DNA from: Paenibacillus sp. PastM-3
GTDB taxonomy: Bacteria > Bacillota > Bacilli > Paenibacillales > Paenibacillaceae
Direction of reading: 5' to 3'
Assembly: GCF_029893965.1 (NCBI RefSeq)
Contig: NZ_JARXXP010000001.1
Coordinates: 124,001 to 188,000, forward strand
DNA length: 64,000 nt
The notes beneath the pieces were generated by a model. It was given only the letters and a program-made list of their open reading frames with translations. It was not told the DNA's origin and did not search any database. Made by a program: the position numbers and the translations under genes. Below are positions 22,410 through 30,174 of the stretch, piece after piece; the stretch's first letter is position 1, and each line of letters begins with the position of its first letter.

Positions 22410-23936
22410 ATGATTTATGAATCGAGACTTGCTGCAGGCTTTCTTCTGGGCAGACGGTACAGGATTGTACGAAAGATTGCCTCTGGGGGAATGAGTCATG
22501 TCTATCTGGCTGAAGATATACGCCTGCCGGGCCAGTACTGGGCTGTTAAAGAGAGCATTAGCCAACGTGAGACATTGGGGAACGTAGCGGCTGAGGCAGA
22601 ATTGTTAATCTCATTAAATCATAGTTTACTTCCGCGGGTTGTTGATTTCTTTCCTCCGGATGAGCAAAATTACTGCTATCTGGTAATGGATTATATAGGA
22701 GGGGTTACCCTGTCGGATTATATAAAGGAGCAGGCTGCCCCGCTTGATGGAGAGCAGATCGCCTCATATGCGCGCCAACTGCTTGGGGTCCTTCATTATC
22801 TACATAGCCATCATCCCCCGATTATCTACCGCGACCTGAAGCCCTCCAATATTATGCTGACCGGAACAGGTGAACTTAGGCTGATCGATTTTGGTATTGC
22901 CCGCAGCTACAGACAGGGAGCTGCGGAAGATACCGAAAAGTTCGGCACTGCCGGCTTTGCTGCGCCCGAGCAATACGGCAGCGGGCAGAGCAGCCCGGTC
23001 TCGGATCTATATGGTCTGGGAGCACTTATGCTGTACATGGCTTCCGGCGGGCTGTACAGCCGCTGGGAGCCGGGGATGGAGGCCAAGCTGGACGGCAGAA
23101 ACATGTCAGGGCTGATCCCGGTCATTCGCCGGCTGCTGCGTTACCATCCGGAGGAGCGATATCAGAGCGCGCAGCAAGTGCTGCTGGCGCTTGAGCAGGC
23201 AGCGGAGTCCGGCAGCAAGCCTGATAAACGGGATACCCGCAGCAGACTGGAGACAACTTCAGACATCTCCGTGAGCTCCCAGGCCACGGTCGTCGCCTTG
23301 CTGGGCATAGCTGCAGGTCTCGGTACAACACATACCTCCCTTGCAGCCGCCAGCTGTCTTGCTAGGAGAGGGAAAACAGCGTGGGTTGGCTTCAGTCCTG
23401 ATTCTACCGTGTACGGGCGGATATGCAGCCTACTGGACTATCCTGCCGGTTCAGAAACAGCGGATTCTCAAGATGACCCAGTCAGCTGGAAAGGAATAGA
23501 TTACTGGCCGCGTCCTGCCGCCGGTAATTTAAGCAGCCTCCTTGAAAAACACTACAGCTATATCGTCGTGGACCTTGGCACAGGCAGTTTTGACGGGGCT
23601 CAAGAGGTATTTGTTAACAGCGGCATTCCGCTGCTGCTGTCTTCCGGGGCTGACTGGCGGCTGGAGGATACCCTGTACTGGCTGCGGCGCAGCCGGCTCA
23701 CGCCCACTGCGGATTGGCGCATCTGCCTGCCGCTGGCCGGCCATTCAGCAGCCGGACTGCTGGCAGCTGCACTGCACGGGCGGGTTAAAGTTTGCAGCCT
23801 GCCGCTGCAGCAGAATCCTTTTCAGCGTAAAGGCAAGCTGATTCACGTGCTCGACCGCCTGCTGACGGAGACGGGAAGGCTCCATTTGCCTGTAAAATGC
23901 AGTGGAATATTTCAGAAAAAGGGGCAAAACCGCTAA
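22410..23936 (+). CDS. Hanks-type Ser/Thr protein kinase fused to a degenerate ParA/MinD-like domain
   Basis: 508 residues, ATG at 22410 behind GGGGAGACGGGGA. Residues 15-265 are a complete eukaryotic-like kinase: G-loop ASGGMSHVY (24-32), Lys47 in AVKE, catalytic IIYRDLKPSN (Asp142), DFG (160-162), activation segment ending in APEQYG. Residues about 290-490 look like a P-loop NTPase of the MinD/ParA/CpaE class: VVALLGIAAGLGTTHTSLAA at the P-loop position, IVVDLG (385-390) at Walker B, and a PLLLSSG strand. The P-loop has no Lys (GLGTTHTS instead of G-x-GKTT), so ATP hydrolysis there is doubtful. No transmembrane helix or PASTA repeats. The target is unknown. Confidence 0.88.
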   Translation: MIYESRLAAGFLLGRRYRIVRKIASGGMSHVYLAEDIRLPGQYWAVKESISQRETLGNVAAEAELLISLNHSLLPRVVDFFPPDEQNYCYLVMDYIGGVTLSDYIKEQAAPLDGEQIASYARQLLGVLHYLHSHHPPIIYRDLKPSNIMLTGTGELRLIDFGIARSYRQGAAEDTEKFGTAGFAAPEQYGSGQSSPVSDLYGLGALMLYMASGGLYSRWEPGMEAKLDGRNMSGLIPVIRRLLRYHPEERYQSAQQVLLALEQAAESGSKPDKRDTRSRLETTSDISVSSQATVVALLGIAAGLGTTHTSLAAASCLARRGKTAWVGFSPDSTVYGRICSLLDYPAGSETADSQDDPVSWKGIDYWPRPAAGNLSSLLEKHYSYIVVDLGTGSFDGAQEVFVNSGIPLLLSSGADWRLEDTLYWLRRSRLTPTADWRICLPLAGHSAAGLLAAALHGRVKVCSLPLQQNPFQRKGKLIHVLDRLLTETGRLHLPVKCSGIFQKKGQNR

Positions 23937-23964
23937 ATTCCTGTTTCAGCGGGGTAGGCTCCTG

Positions 23965-23973
23965 TGCTAAAAT
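23965..23973 (+). promoter_or_regulatory. possible extended -10 promoter of the ABC-F gene
   Basis: TGCTAAAAT about 65 bases upstream of the ABC-F start; no good -35. Confidence 0.35.
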
Positions 23974-24038
23974 GGTCGTTATATGCACAGACAGATATGT
24001 CGTCATGTTATAAATAGATAGGAGCTTAACGAGAATTT

Positions 24039-25592
24039 ATGAGTTTACTTACTGTAGAAGATGTTTCACATAATTTTGGTGACCGGCAGCTATTCAAGAA
24101 TGTGTCCTTCCGCCTGCTTGACGGCGAGCATGTCGGATTTGTTGGGGCGAACGGTGCGGGCAAATCGACGCTGATGAATATTTTAACCGGAACCCTGCTT
24201 AAGGACAGCGGAAGAGTGGAATGGACGCCGCGGGTACGGTACGGTTATCTGGATCAGCATACCAATCTTGCACCGGGCAAAACTGTGCGGGATGTGCTTA
24301 AAGACGCCTTTCTGCCACTGCTGGAGCTGGAGAAGGAAATGATGGCGATTACGGATAGAATGGGCAAAGCTTCACCGGAGGAGCTTGAACTGCTGCTGGA
24401 GCAGATGGGTGAAATCCAGGAACAGCTCGATATCGGTGATTTCTATCTGATCGATGTTAAAGTGGAGGAAATGGGCAACGGCCTCGGACTCTCAGCGATC
24501 GGGCTGGACCGTGATGTAGCTTCACTGAGCGGGGGACAGCGGACTAAGGTGCTGCTGGCGAAGCTGCTTCTGGAGAAACCGAATGTACTGCTGCTCGATG
24601 AGCCTACCAACTACCTGGATGTTGAGCATATCGACTGGCTGACGAACTACCTGAAGCAATATCCGTATGCTTTTATGCTGATTTCCCATGATACCGAATT
24701 TATGAATAAGGTCGTTAATGTCGTGTATCATCTGGAATTCGGCAAGCTTACACGTTACACGGCTAACTATGAGAAGTTCCTGGATATGGCCGAAATGAAC
24801 AAGAACCAGCATATTGAAGCCTATGAGAAGCAGCGTGAATTCATTAAGAAGCAAGAGGATTTTATCCAGAAAAATAAAGCGCGCGCCTCTACTTCGGGCC
24901 GGGCGAAGAGCCGTGAAAAGCAGCTCGACCGCATCGAGCGAATCGACCGTCCGGAGGAAGCGGCCAAGCCGAGCTTCTCGTTCAAGGAGAGCCGCTCCAG
25001 CGGTAAAACCGTGTTTGAGGGGATTGACTTTGAAATCGGCTATGACCGCCCGCTGCTGCCGAAGCTGAATATGATGATTGAGCGCGGTGACAAAATTGCG
25101 ATCGTCGGCAGCAACGGAGTGGGGAAATCTACACTGCTGAAGACCATTCTGGGTGTGATTCCGCCAATCAGCGGAAAAACCTATCAGGGAGATTACCTGA
25201 ATACTGCTTATTTCCAGCAGGAGGTGAAGGCTGCCAACGTTACGCCGATTGATGATGTCTGGAATGAATTCAGGGGCCTTACCCAGAATGAGGTGCGCGG
25301 CCATCTGGCCCGCTGCGGGCTGAAAAACGAGCATATTACCCGCCCGCTGAGCATGCTCAGCGGTGGCGAACAGGCTAAAGTACGCCTGTGCAAGCTGATG
25401 ATGCGCGAGAGCAACTGGATTCTGTTTGATGAACCGACCAATCACCTTGATATTATTGCCAAGGCTGAGCTTAAGCGGGCATTACAGGAGTACAAAGGTA
25501 CTGTGCTGCTCGTCTCCCATGAACCGGAATTTTACGAGGATTGGGTAACGAAGACCTGGAATGTTGAGCAGTGGTCTGCACAGAGGGTATAA
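24039..25592 (+). CDS. ABC-F family ATPase (ribosome-associated)
   Basis: 517 residues with two ABC ATPase domains and no membrane part. Domain 1: Walker A GANGAGKST, signature SLSGGQRTK, Walker B NVLLLDEPTNYLDVEH. An interdomain linker follows with a long charged helix (EKQREFIKKQEDFIQKNKAR). Domain 2: GSNGVGKST, MLSGGEQAK, FDEPTNHLD. The family acts on ribosomes as translation factors or antibiotic-protection proteins. The short linker and no long C-terminal extension suggest a housekeeping subgroup (YbiT-like) rather than a resistance determinant, but substrate assignment is not possible from motifs. Confidence 0.92.
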   Translation: MSLLTVEDVSHNFGDRQLFKNVSFRLLDGEHVGFVGANGAGKSTLMNILTGTLLKDSGRVEWTPRVRYGYLDQHTNLAPGKTVRDVLKDAFLPLLELEKEMMAITDRMGKASPEELELLLEQMGEIQEQLDIGDFYLIDVKVEEMGNGLGLSAIGLDRDVASLSGGQRTKVLLAKLLLEKPNVLLLDEPTNYLDVEHIDWLTNYLKQYPYAFMLISHDTEFMNKVVNVVYHLEFGKLTRYTANYEKFLDMAEMNKNQHIEAYEKQREFIKKQEDFIQKNKARASTSGRAKSREKQLDRIERIDRPEEAAKPSFSFKESRSSGKTVFEGIDFEIGYDRPLLPKLNMMIERGDKIAIVGSNGVGKSTLLKTILGVIPPISGKTYQGDYLNTAYFQQEVKAANVTPIDDVWNEFRGLTQNEVRGHLARCGLKNEHITRPLSMLSGGEQAKVRLCKLMMRESNWILFDEPTNHLDIIAKAELKRALQEYKGTVLLVSHEPEFYEDWVTKTWNVEQWSAQRV

Positions 25593-25604
25593 AATAATTT
25601 CAGA

Positions 25605-25649
25605 GATCCGGGTAAAAGCGGCTATGAAAGCTGCTGATTCCCGGATTTT
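25605..25649 (+). terminator. weak terminator after the ABC-F gene
   Basis: ATCCGGG / CCCGGAT with an inner AGCGGC / GCTGCT stem, then a short T tract. Confidence 0.5.
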
Positions 25650-25670
25650 AGTATAGGAGGTTGTTCAGGA

Positions 25671-26726
25671 ATGAATGACAGCAATCATACCCAAGTTACC
25701 GGGCAGAACGGTCGCTATTCCAGGCAGGTCCGTTTCACGCCGTTTGGCGCCGGAGGACAAGCAGGACTAGCTCGGGCCAATGTATTGATTGTAGGTACAG
25801 GGGCGCTGGGAACCGGCATTGCAGAGACTCTGGCCCGCTGCGGTGTCGGAAGGCTGATTCTGGCTGACCGGGATTATGTGGAGTGGAGTAATCTTCAGCG
25901 CCAGCAGCTCTATACGGAAGAGGATGCCCGTTTGCGCACCCCCAAAGCCGAAGCGGCCAAAGTCAGGCTGCAGCAGATTAATTCGGAGATTCAGATAGAA
26001 GCCCACGTGATGGATGTGCGTGCGGAAGAACTGGAGAGCCTGTTGTCCCGGGTAGATCTGATCATGGATGGCACTGACAATTTCGACACCCGTCTGATCA
26101 TCAACGATATGGCTCAAAAATACGGCATTCCCTGGATATATGGGGCCTGTGTCGGCAGCTACGGCGTTACATACACCATTCTTCCGGGAGAGACACCGTG
26201 CCTGAACTGCCTGCTGGGAACCGTTCCCCTGGGAGGAGATACCTGTGATACTGCGGGCATTCTGCCGCAGGCGGCACAGCTTGTAACGGCCAATGCAACC
26301 GCAGAGGCGATCAAGCTGCTGGGCGGCCGGCGCGAGCAGCTGCGCGGGAGACTGCTGAGCTTTGACGTGTGGCGTAATGAACACCAGGAAATAGGAGTGA
26401 AGGCGGCCAAAAAAGCAGATTGTCCGTCATGCGGCAGCCATGCGGTCTATCCTTATCTGACCGCAGTCAACACGGAGCGCAGCGATGTGCTCTGCGGCAG
26501 GGATACCGTGCAGATCCGGCCGGCGCAACGCCGGCAGCTTAATCTGCAGGAGACGGCTGCCAGGCTGGCCAAGCTGGGCACCGGCAAGGTGGACAGCAAT
26601 CCGTATCTAGTCTCGTTTACAGAGGACCCGTACCGTCTGGTCATCTTTGCTGACGGGCGGGCCTTGATTCATGGAACCAGTGATATTGCCGCAGCGCGCA
26701 GCGTATATCACCGGTATTTTGGCTGA
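25671..26726 (+). CDS. ThiF/MoeB/HesA family adenylyltransferase
   Basis: 351 residues. E1-like enzyme that adenylates the C-terminal Gly of a ubiquitin-like sulfur carrier (ThiS or MoaD). Nucleotide loop VGTGALGTG (41-49), Arg/Asp sites in DRDYVEWSNLQRQQLY, zinc cysteines 177, 180, 251 and 254 (CLNC, CPSC), catalytic Cys192 in GDTCDTAG. A C-terminal extension (about 265-351) is rhodanese-free and resembles a second carrier-like segment (NPYLVSFTEDPYRLVIFADG, with GTSDI), as in MoeB-like proteins of Bacillales. No thiS or moa genes are next to it, so thiamine versus molybdenum cofactor use is open. Confidence 0.9.
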   Translation: MNDSNHTQVTGQNGRYSRQVRFTPFGAGGQAGLARANVLIVGTGALGTGIAETLARCGVGRLILADRDYVEWSNLQRQQLYTEEDARLRTPKAEAAKVRLQQINSEIQIEAHVMDVRAEELESLLSRVDLIMDGTDNFDTRLIINDMAQKYGIPWIYGACVGSYGVTYTILPGETPCLNCLLGTVPLGGDTCDTAGILPQAAQLVTANATAEAIKLLGGRREQLRGRLLSFDVWRNEHQEIGVKAAKKADCPSCGSHAVYPYLTAVNTERSDVLCGRDTVQIRPAQRRQLNLQETAARLAKLGTGKVDSNPYLVSFTEDPYRLVIFADGRALIHGTSDIAAARSVYHRYFG

Positions 26727-26743
26727 CGAAGGGAGAAGATAGG

Positions 26744-27076
26744 ATGGAGACAGGAACGATCCGGCATATGGCGCTTTTTACGCTGAAGGTTCCGGCAGAT
26801 TCCAAGGAGGCCCGGGCCTTCCTAAAAGACGGCGAAGAGATTCTTAGCGGCATTCCGGTTGTGCGCCAGTTTGAGGCGTTGCGCCAGGTAAGTGCCAAGT
26901 GTGAATATGATTTCTGCTTTTCGATGGAGTTTGCAAATCAGGAGGATTACGACAGCTATAATAATCATCCGGATCATCAAGCTTTTGTAAGCGAGAGATG
27001 GGAAACAGAGGTTGCGAAATTTCAGGAAATTGATCTTCTGAAATCATTCTTTGCAGCAGACTGCAGGCACATATAG
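26744..27076 (+). CDS. Dabb (stress-responsive alpha/beta barrel) family protein
   Basis: 110 residues, 17 bases after the ThiF-like gene. Ferredoxin-like dimeric alpha-beta barrel pattern: IRHMALFTLKVPADSKEARA, an internal VSAKCEYDFCFSMEFAN strand, then DYDSYNNHPDHQAFVSE helix, all typical of the Dabb family (the His-x-x-His area NHPDHQAF is characteristic). Substrate unknown. Probably co-transcribed with the ThiF-like gene and ended by the terminator at 27083-27112. Confidence 0.88.
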   Translation: METGTIRHMALFTLKVPADSKEARAFLKDGEEILSGIPVVRQFEALRQVSAKCEYDFCFSMEFANQEDYDSYNNHPDHQAFVSERWETEVAKFQEIDLLKSFFAADCRHI

Positions 27077-27082
27077 AGCAGG

Positions 27083-27112
27083 AAAGACCCTTCCTTCCGG
27101 AATGGTCTTTTT
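27083..27112 (+). terminator. intrinsic terminator after the Dabb gene
   Basis: AAAGACC / GGTCTTT with an inner TTCC / GGAA pairing and a T5 tract. Confidence 0.85.
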
Positions 27113-27187
27113 GCTTTGTGGGGACTCTAAGCTTTATCTGCGGCGGGATTACCGCTCTGCAAGGCTGATGGATGCGGGGTAAAAACG

Positions 27188-27895
27188 ATGAATGAAGCAA
27201 TCGTTTGGTTCAGGGCTGGGGGAAGAGATGGCGGGCAGAGGGAAGCACAGCTGAGTGAGCTGGGGCTTCAGACGGCAATAAGCGAAGATCCCGAGGATCT
27301 TCGCTTATTGTTAACCAGGATGCAGCCTGTCCTGCTGCTTGCGGAAATTAGTGATGCCGGGGCATGGCCGGGGTGGGAGATCATCTCGGAGTACCGGTCC
27401 CAGGGGACCTTTATGCCGGTAATGGTAATAGCAGGCGAGGGGAGCAGCGAGGAGGCAGTTGCCGTATTCGAAGCAGGCGGAAATGAATATATGACAAGCC
27501 CGCTCCATGACGAAGAATTCCGATGCAGGGTGAAGAACCTGCTCTGGCTCACCGGACACCGGCGCAGCTTTGAATCATTGATCAAAATCGACGGCCTGAT
27601 GCTGGATGCAAGCCGCAGGCTGGTCAGCCGGGACGGGATCAGGCTCAGCCTGACCCCCAAAGAATTTGACCTGCTGTATTATCTCGCTGTTAATCAGGGA
27701 GAAGTCTGTCCGCGGGACGAGATTTTACGGCATGTCTGGGGATACCACTTTCATGCGGATACCAATGTGGTCGATGTGTACATCAGACATATCCGGATCA
27801 AAGTGGATAAAGGTTACCGGAACAAGCTGATTCATACGGTGCGCGGCACCGGTTATGTACTGAGGGCGCCTGGCGGCAGCCCCTCAGGTGTATAA
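27188..27895 (+). CDS. OmpR-type DNA-binding regulator with degenerate receiver
   Basis: 235 residues. The C-terminal 100 residues are a complete OmpR/PhoB winged helix (LSLTPKEFDLLYYLAVNQGE, ILRHVWGYHFHADTNVVDVY, VRGTGYVLRAP). The N-terminal receiver fold is recognisable but lacks the phosphorylation pocket: no acidic pair near residue 10, Glu53 replaces the acceptor Asp (LLLAEISDAG), and the conserved Lys is Ser (MTSPLHDEEF). No kinase gene is adjacent. It is therefore probably an atypical regulator working without phosphorylation, with Glu53 acting as a permanent mimic (inference). A perfect 15-bp inverted repeat lies inside the coding sequence at 27276-27310. Confidence 0.9.
   Translation: MNEAIVWFRAGGRDGGQREAQLSELGLQTAISEDPEDLRLLLTRMQPVLLLAEISDAGAWPGWEIISEYRSQGTFMPVMVIAGEGSSEEAVAVFEAGGNEYMTSPLHDEEFRCRVKNLLWLTGHRRSFESLIKIDGLMLDASRRLVSRDGIRLSLTPKEFDLLYYLAVNQGEVCPRDEILRHVWGYHFHADTNVVDVYIRHIRIKVDKGYRNKLIHTVRGTGYVLRAPGGSPSGV
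27276..27310 (+). repeat. perfect 15-bp inverted repeat inside the regulator gene
   Basis: CAATAAGCGAAGATC and its exact complement are separated by CCGAG. In RNA this is a very stable hairpin about 90 bases after the start codon. Confidence 0.85.
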
Positions 27896-27929
27896 CTGTA
27901 TTTTCAATACACGGAGCATATATAGCTTC

Positions 27930-28436
27930 CTACAGTACCCGGCGTGCTTTCAGATACGTTCTTTTCCAGTTGCCGGAATTCAGGTCTGAAACGGTTACGC
28001 CCGGGGATCCGTAAGTGTGCAGGATTTTGCCGTTGCCGGCGTATACCGCCACGTGTGTAACATTCTTGCCGTTAGCCCGGCTGCCGCTGGAGAAGAACAC
28101 AAGGTCGCCGACACGGAGATTCGCTTTGGAGACCGCTTTTCCGACCTTGGATTGGGCTACAGAGGTACGCGGCAGGTTTACACCGTATTTTGCAAAGATA
28201 TATTTAGTAAAAGAGGAGCAGTCAAAATATTTAGTAGTCGACGTGGAAGCGCCGAATTGATAGCGGGTGCCCAAATATTTTTTACCGAAGCTAACGATGC
28301 TTTGTCCGGTAGAGGCTGTCACAGATGCGGCAGCAACGGGGGCTGTGCCGGCTCCTGTAGCCATCAGAGTACTCAGTCCGATTGTAGTGCACATTCCCAC
28401 GACAACCGCTTGTTTGAACCATTGGTGCTTTTTCAT
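27930..28436 (-). CDS. secreted NlpC/P60 cell wall endopeptidase
   Basis: 168 residues. Signal peptide (about 1-38, with basic start MKKHQWFKQA and an AAA cleavage region) followed directly by an NlpC/P60 papain-like domain: catalytic Cys73 in FDCSSF, His128 in VTHVAVYAGNG and third-site His140 in ILHTYG. The family cleaves gamma-D-Glu-diaminopimelate links in peptidoglycan. No SH3 or LysM wall-binding modules are present. The ATG at 28436 has GGGAGG seven bases upstream. Monocistronic, convergent with the regulator gene, from which it is separated by 34 bases with no strong terminator. Confidence 0.92.
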   Translation of the reverse strand: MKKHQWFKQAVVVGMCTTIGLSTLMATGAGTAPVAAASVTASTGQSIVSFGKKYLGTRYQFGASTSTTKYFDCSSFTKYIFAKYGVNLPRTSVAQSKVGKAVSKANLRVGDLVFFSSGSRANGKNVTHVAVYAGNGKILHTYGSPGVTVSDLNSGNWKRTYLKARRVL

Positions 28437-28491
28437 GTTGTAAAACCTCCCAGGTTTATATCTTTCTTGTATGTTTCTTTCTCTGTTTCGT

Positions 28492-28500
28492 AGTATAGCA
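28492..28500 (-). promoter_or_regulatory. extended -10 promoter of the NlpC/P60 gene
   Basis: The minus strand reads TGCTATACT, about 55 bases upstream of the start codon. A 15-nt palindrome (28504-28518) lies immediately upstream at -20 to -35. Confidence 0.5.
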
Positions 28501-28503
28501 GTT

Positions 28504-28518
28504 TATAGGAATCCTATA
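28504..28518. repeat. palindrome upstream of the NlpC/P60 -10
   Basis: TATAGGA-A-TCCTATA, perfect 7-bp arms. Possible operator because it replaces the -35 region. Confidence 0.35.
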
Positions 28519-28624
28519 TTTTTCCATAAATGTCTCGGATTCAAGCCGGGCCTATGTTGGAAGCGTTTTATTAAAAAAAGATTAAAAGTTACAAAAAATT
28601 AATAATTATAAGAAAATGCCTAAC

Positions 28625-28668
28625 AAAAAAACCGGAAATCCCTTATGCATCAAGGGAATCCCGGTTTT
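28625..28668 (-). terminator. terminator of the thiamine diphosphokinase gene
   Basis: Nested stems (AACCGG / CCGGTT and TCCCTT / AAGGGA), with a T6 tract on the minus strand. Confidence 0.8.
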
Positions 28669-28711
28669 ATTCTTTTGAATCAAAGGTTACAGCGATGTCT
28701 CCGGATATGTA

Positions 28712-29353
28712 TTAATCCTTGCTCTGGATTATAAGCAGCAGGCCACTTTCGATGGTAACGGTTCCTGTCTCTTCCAGCAGCCGGTTGCTGACAGCAAGGG
28801 ACTGGCCAAGCTTGAGCGTTGCATTGTCCAGCGGGTACTGAAAGCCCTGCAGGGTAATACCGGTTACTTCAGGAGTCAGCGGGAGCAGGGAGACATAGGT
28901 GAAGCCCTGTTCATTAACATGTACCTGAGATCCGGTAAGCGTGATAAAATTATTGGAATCCATTATAGAACAGATTACCTGGCGCTGCAGCGCCCTCGTC
29001 ATCATCTGAATGCTGGCCAGCGTGTGGTCCATTCTTGTGCCTGTTACGCCCATCATCAGGATCGATTCAGGCTGGGTGTTCAGCGCCAGATCAAGCGCCA
29101 GTTCACTGTCAGTCAGGTCCTTGTCAACAGGATCGCAGGTAATCGTCTCTTTACTGCCTGCTCTGATCTGCTCCAGCGCCTCAGGGCTTACCGAATCAAA
29201 ATCCCCGACAGCGATATCCGGCGTAATCCCGTGGCTGACAAGAAATAATGCACCGCTGTCAGCCCCGATAATAAAATCCTCTTCATCTATATGGTGCAAA
29301 AAGTCCTCGGATAGCAAACCTCCGGCAAAGATAACAACGCGTTTGGATGGCAA
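28712..29353 (-). CDS. thiN: thiamine diphosphokinase
   Basis: Transfers pyrophosphate from ATP to thiamine, giving the cofactor needed by the PdhA encoded nearby. From a TTG at 29353 (GGGAGGG eight bases upstream) the protein has 213 residues; an ATG at 29392 in frame has no ribosome binding site and a TATAAT lies inside that extension. Motifs: VVIFAGGLLSEDF, DSGALFLVSHGITPDIAVGDFDSV (metal site), DKDLTDSELAL and TGTRMDHTLAS, all characteristic of the TPK catalytic domain, then a beta-rich thiamine-binding half. Divergent from the LMW-PTP gene. Confidence 0.93.
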   Translation of the reverse strand: MPSKRVVIFAGGLLSEDFLHHIDEEDFIIGADSGALFLVSHGITPDIAVGDFDSVSPEALEQIRAGSKETITCDPVDKDLTDSELALDLALNTQPESILMMGVTGTRMDHTLASIQMMTRALQRQVICSIMDSNNFITLTGSQVHVNEQGFTYVSLLPLTPEVTGITLQGFQYPLDNATLKLGQSLAVSNRLLEETGTVTIESGLLLIIQSKD

Positions 29354-29524
29354 ATTAATTTCCCTCCCTCTATTGGTATTATAGTTTGTCATCCTTCACA
29401 AAGTATAATGCAGGATCTAAAAGTTGTACAATTACAGATGATAACGCTAAAATGAAGATAGCGGATTTTTTCTACTATAGAATAAATCCTTCAATCTTCA
29501 GAACAGAATCAGGAGCTGCGGGAG

Positions 29525-29998
29525 GTGAGAGAAATCGTAAACGTATTATTCGTATGCCTGGGCAATATTTGCCGTTCGCCAATGGCGGAAGCGGTTCTCC
29601 GCAGCAAAATTGCCAAGCGCCGCCTGACGGAATCCATCAAGGTGGATTCAGCGGGAACAGGAGACTGGCATATTGGAAAAGTGCCGCATGAAGGAACCCG
29701 GCGGATTCTCGATCAAAAGGGGATCAGCTATGCCGATATGACTGCACGCCTGGTCGACAGCAGCGATTTTGACAGCTTTCAGTACATAATCTGCATGGAT
29801 AACTCTAACGCTGAGAATGTCCGCAAGCTTCCCGGAGGGGATAAGGCGGAGCTGCTGTTCTTTATGGATCTGCTTCCGGACGAGGAGTTGCGTGAGGTGC
29901 CTGATCCTTATTTCACCGGCAATTTCGAACAAGTCTATGACCTTATTGATGCGGGCTGTGATGTGCTGCTGGACAAGATTATTCGGGAGAAGCTATAG
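29525..29998 (+). CDS. low molecular weight protein-tyrosine-phosphatase
   Basis: 157 residues. The P-loop C(X5)R is Cys11-Leu-Gly-Asn-Ile-Cys-Arg17 in LFVCLGNICRSPMAEAV, and the general acid Asp is in EVPDPYFTG. Both are near the expected positions, so it should be catalytic. The start is uncertain: a GTG at 29525 gives MREIVNVLF, with AGGAG nine bases upstream; no ATG precedes the conserved core. Likely a YfkJ/YwlE-type phosphatase; YwlE removes phospho-Arg in Bacillus, but that cannot be decided here. Monocistronic. Confidence 0.92.
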   Translation: MREIVNVLFVCLGNICRSPMAEAVLRSKIAKRRLTESIKVDSAGTGDWHIGKVPHEGTRRILDQKGISYADMTARLVDSSDFDSFQYIICMDNSNAENVRKLPGGDKAELLFFMDLLPDEELREVPDPYFTGNFEQVYDLIDAGCDVLLDKIIREKL

Positions 29999-30063
29999 CA
30001 GCCTACAGGCATAAGCAATGGATTGGCATTTTGTTCAAAATTAGCCGGCCGGTAACCGTCCTT

Positions 30064-30093
30064 AAAAAAGAGGACGGGCACCGTGTGCCCGTC
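30064..30093 (-). terminator. terminator of the esterase gene
   Basis: GACGGGCAC / GTGCCCGTC with a 3-nt loop; the minus strand continues into CTCTTTTTT. Confidence 0.8.
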
Positions 30094-30174
30094 TCGGAAT
30101 GGAAGCGCAATCAAACGGCCTGCAGCTATACATAAGTTGACTGATTGTTCACTGTTTCGTCATTTTAAGCTGTT

